Assembly (NCBI GenBank): GCA_052174015.1
Contig: JBQMXM010000004.1
Coordinates: 1-64,000, forward strand
Direction of reading: 5' to 3'
DNA length: 64,000 nucleotides
DNA from: JABCPO02 sp052174015
GTDB lineage: Bacteria > Bacillota > Clostridia > TANB77 > CAG-508
The notes beneath the pieces were generated by a model that had not been told where the DNA came from, ran no database searches, and was given only the letters and a program-made list of their open reading frames with translations. The translations under genes and the position numbers were made by a program. Positions 42,818 through 52,163 of this stretch are shown one piece after another (within the stretch, counting starts at the first letter, position 1; each line of letters opens with the position of its first letter).

Positions 42818-45040
42818 TTAATATATTTTTTGTATTTTTTCTATATAATTCTCTGAGGTATTTTGTATATAATTTTGTATATTTCTTTGTATTTTTAAAT
42901 ATACATATATCAAAAATATATAATATATAACTATTATTAATATATTTGGTGTAGATACAGTTAAATTTAAAAAATTTAATTTTTGTAATTTTGAGATTAT
43001 ATTTAATAGTAATGATATACTCTTATCTATAATCATACATATAACTGTCAAAAAAGCTTCTTTAAATATATATTTATTAACTATACTAAGTATAGGAAAA
43101 AACATTAGATACATTAATCCAACCACTATAATTATTCCGAAAATTGGTAATAATAATATATTTGCAAATATGAAATTTAAGTTGATTGTTCCAAAATTAT
43201 ACCACATTACAGGAAGAATAATTATTGATACTGCTATAGAGTTTAAGATTGCAACAATTGTAATACTAATTATTTTTTCTAATATATATATATTAATTTT
43301 TTGTATTTGAAAAAATATATCTTTCATTCTAACTTTACTATATCTATTAAAATGTTGTATATTACTTCTACTTGTTTCTTTTAATTGATATCTCATTTTT
43401 AATCCATTTAATTTTTCTGTATATATATAGTAATAGTTATATATTTTAATAATGCTATTAATAATATTATTAATGATGTTATTCTTATTCTTCTTGTTTG
43501 TGTTATTCTTAGTGTTAGTATATGTTAATCTAAATAACTTTTTAATATCTATTATTAATATATTTGTATAAATTATACTTATAGCTCCTAAAAATGATAA
43601 ATACAATCCTATATCTATAATCTTATATGGTCTTAATATTAAAATTATACATAATATACAAGATAAATAATATTTAAAGTCTGCTTTAATATTTAATAGT
43701 TCTAATATACTTTTTAAAATCACTATACCACCTGCTCTTAAGACAGATGATGAAAATCCAACTATAACTATAAATGGAGAGATTATTAATATATATATTA
43801 AATTTTTAATTATTTTACCAACTTTAATCTTGTTTGAAATTGTATCAAGTATCAATATTAAATATGCTAAATGTGTTCCAGATACTGCCAGTATATGATA
43901 AATGTTAACATTTTTAAATTCTTCTTTAACCTCTTCATCTATATTATTAGTATCTGCAATTATTAATCCTTGTATTATTGCACTATTTTTAAATCTTTTA
44001 GCTATTTCACTTTTAAAATCCTCCCTATATCTTAATATTTTTTGTATTATTTTGTGTTTAAACAATATTAATTTTAAAAAAATATTATCAATACTAGAAT
44101 TATTTTGTTTATAAATATTATCATTATGATTAATAATCTTAAAATATATTTTTTTAGAATAATTTGCATATCTTAAATTATACCCCTTATAGTTTCTTTT
44201 AAAATCGTATTTTTCAAGCCTTCCTTGTACTAAATATATTTTACCTAATTCATAATCTTTTTTAGTTTGTATTTCAGAAAATACTGTTGTATAACAATTT
44301 TCACCATTACTTTTAAGTATCGCTACAATATATTTTTTATTATTTTTTTGTATCCTTTTATCTAAGAAATATACTATGTATTTTCCTTTACCAAGTGTAT
44401 GGATTTCTTGTTTCTTATATTTTTGTTTCCATGCTTTAATATCATCTTTCAAATAATTTTGCTCTATATATTCTGTTTCTTCTATATATTGATTATCCTT
44501 AATATTATTACTCTTGCTCTTACTATTTTTAGGAACAAATCTAATAACTTTTTCTGCTATCTTTTTTTCTTGCAATATATTATCATGTATATACATTTTT
44601 TCTATATACATATTGTTTAATGAAAAAATAATAAATGTTAATATACTTACAAAAATTATTATTTTTATTCTTTTCTTATATATTATTTTGTTATTATATT
44701 TGTTATTATATTTTAAACTATATTCTATACTTTTCTTACTATACATCACATAAATATATTGTATTAAAATGTGTATTAAAATATATATTAAAATTAAGAA
44801 TATTATTAATAAACATAACTTTATTATGATTAATGTATATTCTATTTTTAAATACTTACTTATTATCTGATTCAATATTTTTGTGTTGGAAGTTTTTAGA
44901 TATATTTTCTGTAAGTTAGTTATTTCTGTTATGTATTTTTTACTATATATTTTATCTAATATTTGATTATTAAAAAAAGTTGGGAAATCCATTATTCCCC
45001 AACTTATACCTAATATTATTCCAATTAATATATTATACAT
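42818..45040 (-). CDS. comEC: ComEC/Rec2 DNA-uptake channel protein lacking the MBL domain
   Basis: This is a 740-residue membrane protein. N-terminal helices are followed by an extracellular OB-like DUF4131 region (about 200-310), then the competence domain with IIADTNNIDEEVKEEFKNVNIYHILAVSGTHL (the canonical sequence region, shown here interrupted) and about eight more helices. It forms the inner-membrane channel for single-stranded DNA in natural transformation. The usual C-terminal MBL domain is missing and is encoded by the next gene. An Asn/Lys-rich cytoplasmic insert lies at about 512-545. The ribosome site is weak. No comEA or comFA is in the window. Confidence 0.87.
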   Translation of the reverse strand: MYNILIGIILGISWGIMDFPTFFNNQILDKIYSKKYITEITNLQKIYLKTSNTKILNQIISKYLKIEYTLIIIKLCLLIIFLILIYILIHILIQYIYVMYSKKSIEYSLKYNNKYNNKIIYKKRIKIIIFVSILTFIIFSLNNMYIEKMYIHDNILQEKKIAEKVIRFVPKNSKSKSNNIKDNQYIEETEYIEQNYLKDDIKAWKQKYKKQEIHTLGKGKYIVYFLDKRIQKNNKKYIVAILKSNGENCYTTVFSEIQTKKDYELGKIYLVQGRLEKYDFKRNYKGYNLRYANYSKKIYFKIINHNDNIYKQNNSSIDNIFLKLILFKHKIIQKILRYREDFKSEIAKRFKNSAIIQGLIIADTNNIDEEVKEEFKNVNIYHILAVSGTHLAYLILILDTISNKIKVGKIIKNLIYILIISPFIVIVGFSSSVLRAGGIVILKSILELLNIKADFKYYLSCILCIILILRPYKIIDIGLYLSFLGAISIIYTNILIIDIKKLFRLTYTNTKNNTNKKNKNNIINNIINSIIKIYNYYYIYTEKLNGLKMRYQLKETSRSNIQHFNRYSKVRMKDIFFQIQKINIYILEKIISITIVAILNSIAVSIIILPVMWYNFGTINLNFIFANILLLPIFGIIIVVGLMYLMFFPILSIVNKYIFKEAFLTVICMIIDKSISLLLNIISKLQKLNFLNLTVSTPNILIIVIYYIFLIYVYLKIQRNIQNYIQNTSENYIEKIQKIY

Positions 45041-45077
45041 TTAATATTTTGATTGCCTACATTATATTATTGTATGA

Positions 45078-45740
45078 TTATATTTGTTTTGTAAAATCTT
45101 TTAATATCCATGTTTCTGTGTCTTCTACTTCTATTTTTATCCATCTATTAATTTCTTCTACAACCTTATACTTATTTCCTTTTTTAAGCTTAGAATTTTC
45201 TAAAGCATATATTACAGGAAATGTTCTTCCTACTGTATCTTCAGTAATTTCTATTTTTTCTGTTATTTTAGATATTTCTTCTATCTTTTTATCTTCTTTC
45301 TTATTTTCTTCTTTTTTCTTATCTGTATCTGCTTTTTTATCAGTAGTATTTTTTGAATCTTTTTTATTTTCTGTCTGATTATTATTTGTTGTGCTTTTTG
45401 TACTATTTGTACTATTTGTATTATTTCCATTATTTAATTTAGGTATGTCTTCTTTTTTACCAACTAAAGTTACAAATTCTTTTTTCATATATCCTTTAGT
45501 TCCTTCATAATCTAAATGATACCACTCATCATTTTCACCTAATATTTCTACTACATCTGTTAGAAATAGGTTTTTAACTACTTCTGAATTTGTTGATGGT
45601 TCTTTTCTTAAACGAATATTACTTTCGTTTACCTTTCCTGTAACTGCATATGATTTTAAATTATACATACCAAACATAAATGTATTTAATATACTTAATA
45701 TTATTATACTCACTAATATTTTTCTTACTTTTTTACTCAT
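45078..45740 (-). CDS. Secreted SH3-domain protein
   Basis: This is a 220-residue protein with an N-terminal signal or anchor (about 7-32). An SH3b domain at about 35-92 (NIRLRKEPSTNSEVV, then EWYHLDYEGTKGYMKKEFV) is followed by a Thr/Asn/Lys-rich linker and a second, more degenerate SH3-like module (KYKVVEEINRWIKIEVEDTETW). SH3b domains bind peptidoglycan or surface ligands, and no catalytic domain is present. The ribosome site is AAAGAGG. It lies between comEC and aspS. Confidence 0.82.
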   Translation of the reverse strand: MSKKVRKILVSIIILSILNTFMFGMYNLKSYAVTGKVNESNIRLRKEPSTNSEVVKNLFLTDVVEILGENDEWYHLDYEGTKGYMKKEFVTLVGKKEDIPKLNNGNNTNSTNSTKSTTNNNQTENKKDSKNTTDKKADTDKKKEENKKEDKKIEEISKITEKIEITEDTVGRTFPVIYALENSKLKKGNKYKVVEEINRWIKIEVEDTETWILKDFTKQI

Positions 45741-45784
45741 AATAACCTCTTTATTAACATCATAATTTTTATTGATATAGATAC

Positions 45785-47620
45785 CTATATTTTATCTTCT
45801 GTTTCGTCTAGTTGTAAATGTTCTTTAATTACTGAAATATGTAATTCTTCTAATTGTTCATCAGATATTTTTGAAGGTGCATCAATCATTTGGTCTCTTG
45901 CCTTCTTGTTTTTTGGAAAAGCTATAACTTCTCTTAAGTTTGTTTCTTCATTTAAAAGCATTACTATTCTATCTAATCCTGGTGCTGCTCCAGCATGTGG
46001 TGGTGCTCCATACTGAAATGCTGTATACAGTGCTTTAAATCTTTTAAGTAATTCTTCTTTTGTATAACCAAGTACTCCAAAAACTTCTTCCATCATATTA
46101 ATATCATGATTTCTAACTGCTCCTGATGTTATTTCAAACCCATTACATACTACATCATATTGATATGCTAAAATATCTAAAGGATTTTTTGTCCTTATTT
46201 CTTCTAATGTGCATTGTGGCATTGAAAATGGATTATGTGCAAAATCTAATTTTGCATCATCTGTTTCTTCATACATTGGAAAGTCTGTTATGAAACAAAA
46301 CCTATATTCATTAGTATCTATTAATTCTGCTACTTCTGCTAATTCTATTCTTAAATTACCTGCAAGTGTTTGTGCAACCTTTTTGTCTTTATCTGAAATT
46401 ACAAATAATGAATAATTTGAATAATCAGATATTATTGTTTCTTTTGTTTCTGCAAGTTTTGTATAATTATTATCTATTGCTAATTGTTCTGTTTGTTTAT
46501 GTTTATTTATTAACTTAGTATATATATCATCAGTAATAAATTTTGAAATTCCTCCTGAGCGTTCATTGTTTTCAATTTTAACCCATCCAAGTCCTGTTGC
46601 TCCATAATCTTTTTTTAACTTTTCTGTTAATTTATCATATGTTTTTCTACTAAATGTTTTTGGTAATAAAATCATATAGCTTGTATTTTGACTATATATA
46701 TCTACATCTTTTAATTCTTCTGTTACATTAACATTTATTAATGGATGTCTTAAATCTGGTTTATCTATACCATATAATTCCATTGATGTATTATATGGTA
46801 TTTTTCTAAATGGTATTTTATCTACTTTTTTTGTAGTATTTTTTGTAAATACATCATATAGTAATCCTTCTAAAACTTCAAAAACGTCTTCTTGAGTTGC
46901 AAAACTCATTTCAAAGTCTAATTGATAAAATTCACAAGGTGATCTATCTGCTCTTGGATCTTCATCTCTAAAGCATGGTGCTATTTGATAATATTTATCA
47001 AATCCTGATACCATTAATAATTGTTTAAATTGTTGTGGAGCTTGTGGAAGTGCATAAAATTCTCCTGGGTGCAATCTACTTGGTATTAAATAGTCGCGCG
47101 CTCCTTCAGGTGATGAGTTTGCAAATATTGGTGTTTGAATTTCTAAAAATCCTGCATTATCCATATATGCTCTCATATCTTTCATTATTTTAGCTCTTCT
47201 TATAATATTTTGATGTATCTTATTATTTCTCAAATCTAAAAAACGATATTTTAATCTTAAATCTTCCTTATTATTTTTATATTCTTCATTAATTTCAAAA
47301 GGTAGATTTTTAACTGCTACTGATAAAACTTCAATATCATTAGCTATTACTTCTATATCTCCTGTATATATATTATTATTAACACTTTCTCTTTGTACAA
47401 CTTCTCCCTTTATCTTAATTGTACTTTCTTTTATTAAATTACTAGCTATTTCTTTTAGATTTTCATCATGTACTACTATTTGTGTAATACCATAATGGTC
47501 TCTTAAATCAATAAATATCATTGAACCTAAATCACGAACTTTAGCAACAAATCCTGCTAGTGTTACATTTTCACCTATATTATTTTTTGTTAATTCATTA
47601 CATGTATGTGTTCTATACAT
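45785..47620 (-). CDS. aspS: Aspartyl-tRNA synthetase (bacterial type)
   Basis: This is a 611-residue class IIb synthetase. It has an N-terminal OB anticodon domain (GFVAKVRDLGSMIFIDLRD), motif 2 FRDEDPRADR (about residue 217), the bacterial GAD insertion (about 280-420) and motif 3 GAAPGLDRIVMLL near the C-terminus. Size and insertion are those of bacterial AspRS. Whether it also charges tRNA-Asn cannot be judged without the gatABC context. The ribosome site is AGAGG. Confidence 0.96.
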   Translation of the reverse strand: MYRTHTCNELTKNNIGENVTLAGFVAKVRDLGSMIFIDLRDHYGITQIVVHDENLKEIASNLIKESTIKIKGEVVQRESVNNNIYTGDIEVIANDIEVLSVAVKNLPFEINEEYKNNKEDLRLKYRFLDLRNNKIHQNIIRRAKIMKDMRAYMDNAGFLEIQTPIFANSSPEGARDYLIPSRLHPGEFYALPQAPQQFKQLLMVSGFDKYYQIAPCFRDEDPRADRSPCEFYQLDFEMSFATQEDVFEVLEGLLYDVFTKNTTKKVDKIPFRKIPYNTSMELYGIDKPDLRHPLINVNVTEELKDVDIYSQNTSYMILLPKTFSRKTYDKLTEKLKKDYGATGLGWVKIENNERSGGISKFITDDIYTKLINKHKQTEQLAIDNNYTKLAETKETIISDYSNYSLFVISDKDKKVAQTLAGNLRIELAEVAELIDTNEYRFCFITDFPMYEETDDAKLDFAHNPFSMPQCTLEEIRTKNPLDILAYQYDVVCNGFEITSGAVRNHDINMMEEVFGVLGYTKEELLKRFKALYTAFQYGAPPHAGAAPGLDRIVMLLNEETNLREVIAFPKNKKARDQMIDAPSKISDEQLEELHISVIKEHLQLDETEDKI

Positions 47621-47698
47621 TTCTTACCTCTATCTATCTTTTATTATAATTATATCTTATCACATATATATTTTTTTTAAAATACTTTAATACAAAGT

Positions 47699-49108
47699 TT
47701 ACATAGATTTTTCTAATATATCTACAAATAATATGTTTTGTATTCTTTCACTTCCTTCTTTTAAAATATATGTTACCATTTTTCCTTCTACTTTTTTTAA
47801 AATCTTATCATACTTAATATATTTTTCTAATATATCTATTATTTCTTTAACTAAGTTATCTATGTCTATGTCTATATCTATATCTGTATTTTTATTTATA
47901 TTTATATTTTCATCTATATTATTATATAACAAACTAATCTTATTTAAATATTCTTTTTTCCACTCTATTATAGTTTTATCTATATCTAAATTTTCTTTTA
48001 AATCTTGTTCTGAATCTTGTTTTAAATTATCTTTTAAAAAATATGATATTCCATATTTTGTTCTTAATCCTAATATATGTTTTTCAATAATATAGTCTTT
48101 TAAACTTTGTTTTTCTTCTATATTTAATATACTATTATTTAATAAATTATTACTTAATTTAGTGTTTAATTTGTTGTTTACAATATTAGTATTAGTATTA
48201 CCATTAATACTATCAATATATCTATTAATATCTCTTATTGTTGATATCCTTAAATTACCTAAATATGAAGCAGATGATACTCCATAACCTATATAGTTTT
48301 TTTGCATCCAGCAATTTAAATTATGCTTACATTCATAACCTTTTTTAGCATAATTTGAAACTTCATACATTAAATAATTATTTTGTTTTAATATTTTTTG
48401 TGCTAGCTCTATTTGTTTTTCTTCCTCATCTGTATCCAAATTATATTTGTTTTTTTGTATATCTTGATACATCTTTGTTTTTTCAGATAATATTAATGAA
48501 TATAGTGAAATATGTGTTGGATTTTTATCTATTACTTTTTTTAATGTATCTTCTAAATTTTTGGTAGTTTGTGTTGGCAATGCATACATTAAATCAACAT
48601 TTATATTTTTAAAATATTTAGACACAATATCATATGCATATTCAAATTGCTGATATGTATGTATCCTACCTATTGATTTTAATAATCTATCATCTGCAGT
48701 TTGTAAACCTATACTCACTCTATTTATCCCAGTTTCCTTATATTTTTTAACTTTTTCTTCTGTTATACTTTCTGGATTACATTCTATAGTTATCTCTATA
48801 TCTTTATCTAAAATGTATTTAGTTTGTATAGTTTTTAATATTTTTTGTATATCTACTATTTCTAATATACTTGGAGTTCCTCCTCCAAAAAATATTGTAT
48901 CTATAGTAATATTATTTTTAACTGTTTTATCATCTATTATATATTCATTTTGTATTTGATTTATCAATGCATCTATATATTTATTATATATTTCTGTATT
49001 AAATTTTTTTGAGTAAAAATCACAATATGTACATTTTTGTTTGCAAAATGGTATATGTATATATATTCCTACCTTTTCATTATGTTTTTTTTCATTATTT
49101 CTAATCAT
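47699..49108 (-). CDS. hemW: Radical SAM HemW-like protein
   Basis: This is a roughly 470-residue radical SAM enzyme of the HemN/HemW family. The iron-sulfur motif is CKQKCTYC (CxxxCxxC) with YIHIPFC before it, then FFGGGTPS and ECNPES. HemW members bind haem and act as haem chaperones rather than coproporphyrinogen oxidases. The C-terminus has low-complexity inserts, including an Ile-Asp alternation coded by a short tandem repeat near 47865-47895. The open frame begins at a TTG (49132) inside whiA. The ATG at 49108 lies one base after the whiA stop and is preferred. Confidence 0.88.
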   Translation of the reverse strand: MIRNNEKKHNEKVGIYIHIPFCKQKCTYCDFYSKKFNTEIYNKYIDALINQIQNEYIIDDKTVKNNITIDTIFFGGGTPSILEIVDIQKILKTIQTKYILDKDIEITIECNPESITEEKVKKYKETGINRVSIGLQTADDRLLKSIGRIHTYQQFEYAYDIVSKYFKNINVDLMYALPTQTTKNLEDTLKKVIDKNPTHISLYSLILSEKTKMYQDIQKNKYNLDTDEEEKQIELAQKILKQNNYLMYEVSNYAKKGYECKHNLNCWMQKNYIGYGVSSASYLGNLRISTIRDINRYIDSINGNTNTNIVNNKLNTKLSNNLLNNSILNIEEKQSLKDYIIEKHILGLRTKYGISYFLKDNLKQDSEQDLKENLDIDKTIIEWKKEYLNKISLLYNNIDENININKNTDIDIDIDIDNLVKEIIDILEKYIKYDKILKKVEGKMVTYILKEGSERIQNILFVDILEKSM

Positions 49109-49109
49109 C

Positions 49110-50084
49110 CTACTTACTACTTTCACTATCAATTTTATTCCTATGTTCTATATATATATCTTCAATTAACTTAAACCTATTTGTTGCTGAAGTTTTTGAT
49201 ATTTTTAATATATCAGCTATTTCTTTAAAACTTGCATCTACATTTTGTTTTCTAACTTTAATAAATTCTTTTTGTTTCTCAGATAGTCTATTAATTAGAT
49301 TATTTTCTTCTAAATAATCTATAACTTTTAATTGATATGTACTTGTTTTCATTTTTTTAGCTAAGTTTGCAACTTCAAAATTAACACTCCTGTTAATATT
49401 ACCATTAATTTCTTTTGCTATCCTAATTTCTTCAAATTCTAACAGTTTTTTAGTTATACCTAAATTTGCAAGTAACATATATATATTTTCTCCTGTACTT
49501 AAAATATACGTGTATATTTTTTGCTCATTATTTACTTTAACATTATTTGCTTTAAAACTATATTGCTCAGATATCTTTTTAAAGATATTATTTTTTAAAA
49601 TTTCTATAGCATCTATACTTATACAATTTTCTAATATATTTAACGAATATTTAAAACTTGCTTTGTATTCTTGTTTTGGATCTGAAATTTTAAAATCATT
49701 TAAAAGCACACCTTGTATATATGCATTAATATCAACTGTATCTAACTTACTAATTATCTCAACTATTTTTAAAATTTCTACTTTTAAAATAGTTATACTA
49801 TATCCATTTAGAAAAGTATTATCAGTACTTTTATAAATAACCTTATCTTGTATATTCAATAATTCTTTTAAGATATCACAATATATTTTTAAAACATTTT
49901 CATTTGAATTAGTATATATATATTTATTAGTATCATACATTTTTAAATTTGTTGATGTTATCATAGATAATAGTATCAAAAGATTATTGTCTATTGTATT
50001 TTGTTTTGTCTTATATATTTTTTTTAAAATTTCTATTTGAATTTGTTTTTTAAAACTATTAACATCTTTAATATTATTTTTCAT
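49110..50084 (-). CDS. whiA: WhiA-like DNA-binding regulator (divergent)
   Basis: This is a 324-residue protein I assign to WhiA from its C-terminal half: LLEFEEIRIAKEI followed by NRSVNFEVANLAKK (WhiA: RLVNCETANLNKT), a YLEENNLI segment and the helix-turn-helix LSEKQKEFIKVR, NVDASFKEIADIL, ISKTSATNRFKLIE. The N-terminal LAGLIDADG-like half is barely recognisable: the usual GxFLAxGS motif reads AYIQGVLL. WhiA acts in cell division or sporulation control in Gram-positives. Its usual neighbours rapZ and yvcK are absent. The ribosome site is AAGGTGAT. It is coupled to hemW. Confidence 0.75.
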   Translation of the reverse strand: MKNNIKDVNSFKKQIQIEILKKIYKTKQNTIDNNLLILLSMITSTNLKMYDTNKYIYTNSNENVLKIYCDILKELLNIQDKVIYKSTDNTFLNGYSITILKVEILKIVEIISKLDTVDINAYIQGVLLNDFKISDPKQEYKASFKYSLNILENCISIDAIEILKNNIFKKISEQYSFKANNVKVNNEQKIYTYILSTGENIYMLLANLGITKKLLEFEEIRIAKEINGNINRSVNFEVANLAKKMKTSTYQLKVIDYLEENNLINRLSEKQKEFIKVRKQNVDASFKEIADILKISKTSATNRFKLIEDIYIEHRNKIDSESSK

Positions 50085-50152
50085 TTATCACCTTATCTAT
50101 TTAGTTACATTTTACTTTTAAATTTTTATTTCTATTTTCTATTTATGTTTAT

Positions 50153-52129
50153 CTATTTTAAAGTTATTATACATACTCTATCTCTACCTGCTAAATCTTG
50201 AATAGTTTCCACATTCAGATTATTTTTATTACATATATTTTCTATCTCTTTTCTTTGTTTGTACCCTATCTCAAGTAATATATATTTTGACATATCTTTA
50301 TCTATATCATCTTTGTTTACATCTGTATTTTTTAAATACCTATTACCTTTTTCTAAAATTTCTATATAATATTTTAATCCATCTTTTCCACCAAATAGTG
50401 CAATATGTGGTTCTTTTAGAGTATCTAATTCTAAGATTTCATCTTCTCTAATATATGGTGGATTTGCAAATATTATATCAAAATAGTTATAGTATTCTTT
50501 TGACAGATTTTTAAACATATCTGAACATATTAAATGTATATTATTATCCAAACTATATTTAGATATATTTTTTTTAGCTATTTCTAATGCTTTTTTTGAT
50601 ATATCTAATGCATATATATTAACATATTCTAATATTTTATCACCATATTTTTTTTCTAATTCTTTTAATACACATATACTAAGTGCTGCACTTCCTGTAC
50701 ATAATTCTAGTATCTCTATTTTTTCTGTTGTATTTTTATCTATATTTTTTTGAATCTTTTCACATATTTTTTTAATTGTACTATGTATTAATATTTCACT
50801 ATCATATCTCGGAATAAGTACATTTTCATCTACATAAAATGAATATCCATATATATATGCTGTGTTTGTAATGTATGCAAGTGGAATATTTGATGCAAAT
50901 TTCAATAACATTTTTTTAATTTTTTGATAATCTTCTTCTGATATAATTATCTTTTCTGCTACATTTTTTAAATATTCTGTTTTTGAAATACCAGTTACAT
51001 TTTGTATAATTTCCCAAATAGCTTGATATATATATTCTGTGTCTTCCATATCTTCTATATCTTCTATATCTTCTGTATTAAAATTATTAGTTATATTATG
51101 CATTTTCGCTATTGTAAATTTATATAATTCTTCTACTATTTCAAGAATTGTTTTTTGTAATCTTTCAAGTATAATATATTTTCTTTTAACTTTCATATTA
51201 TTTATACTACAAACTCCATATAGTTTTGATGATATATATATTAAATACTCTCCATCTATAAAGTCTGGTATATCTTTTCCATTTAATTTTTGTATATCTT
51301 TTTTTAAAAATTCTAAATTTGTATCAAGTCCTTTTAAATATGCATCTTTTCTAAATTCTGGTAAATATATTTTAGGCATTTTAGTATTTTCTAATATTTC
51401 TGTTTCTGTAAATATACATCTTTTATTTTCTTGATTTAATACATCTTGATTTAGTTCTTCTAGCTTTATACTATTTTCTTTACTCATATTTGATACAGCT
51501 ATTCTTTCTAAATCTGTCATTACAGCTACTGTACCTAATTTTTCTGCAATATCTGAAATTACTTGCCTAATATATGTTCCTGAACTTACATGTAATTCAA
51601 ATTCTAACTCATACTTATCTACAAACTTAATATTACATATATCATATATATAGATTTCTTTTTGTTTTTGCTTTGCTTTTTCTTTAGCTAATGAGATATC
51701 TTTTCTAGCTATTTCATATAGTTTTTGCCCATCAATTTTTCTAGATGAAAATATTGGAGTTTTTTGTAATTGTTTTCCTTTCATATTTTCAATTACATTA
51801 AATATTTCTTTTTTAATTTCTGATATATTTTTAACTTTTTTAAAAAAATCTTTATCTTCAAAAATCACTTTCCCTTCTAAATCTAAAGTATCTGTAGTTA
51901 CTCCTAATTTCATTCTAGTAATATATTTTTTGTCTTTTTCTATTAAATAGTTTGCAAGTTTGCAACTTTGTCCTAGCAATATTGGTAACACTCCTCGTGC
52001 TTTAGGGTCTAATGTTCCAATATGTCCAGCTTTTGCATTTAATTTTTTAGAAACTATATTAACTGCGTCTCTTGAAGTAACTCCTTCTTCCTTATATATT
52101 ACTATTATTCCTGAATTAATCTTTTTCAC
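50153..52129 (-). CDS. TruB-PrmC fusion: tRNA pseudouridine-55 synthase + release-factor methyltransferase
   Basis: This is one 658-residue frame joining two normally separate enzymes. Residues 1 to about 325 are TruB: INSGIIVIYKEEGVTS, the catalytic GTLDPKARG (Asp41), KYITRMKLG, SSGTYIRQV and a C-terminal PUA-like segment. Residues about 366-658 are PrmC, which methylates the GGQ Gln of RF1 and RF2: helical N-domain, VLIPRYDSE, LELCTGSAALS (S-adenosylmethionine loop), FANPPYI (556-559 catalytic NPPY) and a C-terminal GRDRV. The linker holds an Ile-Glu-Asp repeat coded by a short tandem repeat (51045-51080). No stop lies between the halves. The start is GTG behind AAGGTGAG. Confidence 0.9.
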   Translation of the reverse strand: MKKINSGIIVIYKEEGVTSRDAVNIVSKKLNAKAGHIGTLDPKARGVLPILLGQSCKLANYLIEKDKKYITRMKLGVTTDTLDLEGKVIFEDKDFFKKVKNISEIKKEIFNVIENMKGKQLQKTPIFSSRKIDGQKLYEIARKDISLAKEKAKQKQKEIYIYDICNIKFVDKYELEFELHVSSGTYIRQVISDIAEKLGTVAVMTDLERIAVSNMSKENSIKLEELNQDVLNQENKRCIFTETEILENTKMPKIYLPEFRKDAYLKGLDTNLEFLKKDIQKLNGKDIPDFIDGEYLIYISSKLYGVCSINNMKVKRKYIILERLQKTILEIVEELYKFTIAKMHNITNNFNTEDIEDIEDMEDTEYIYQAIWEIIQNVTGISKTEYLKNVAEKIIISEEDYQKIKKMLLKFASNIPLAYITNTAYIYGYSFYVDENVLIPRYDSEILIHSTIKKICEKIQKNIDKNTTEKIEILELCTGSAALSICVLKELEKKYGDKILEYVNIYALDISKKALEIAKKNISKYSLDNNIHLICSDMFKNLSKEYYNYFDIIFANPPYIREDEILELDTLKEPHIALFGGKDGLKYYIEILEKGNRYLKNTDVNKDDIDKDMSKYILLEIGYKQRKEIENICNKNNLNVETIQDLAGRDRVCIITLK

Positions 52130-52163
52130 TACTCACCTTCCTAATCTGTATAATTATATATAT

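Noticed and set aside
42800..44900. comEC as a broken gene (missing MBL domain)
   Set aside because: The missing domain is complete in the next gene with its own membrane anchor and intact metal motif, so a split is more likely than decay.
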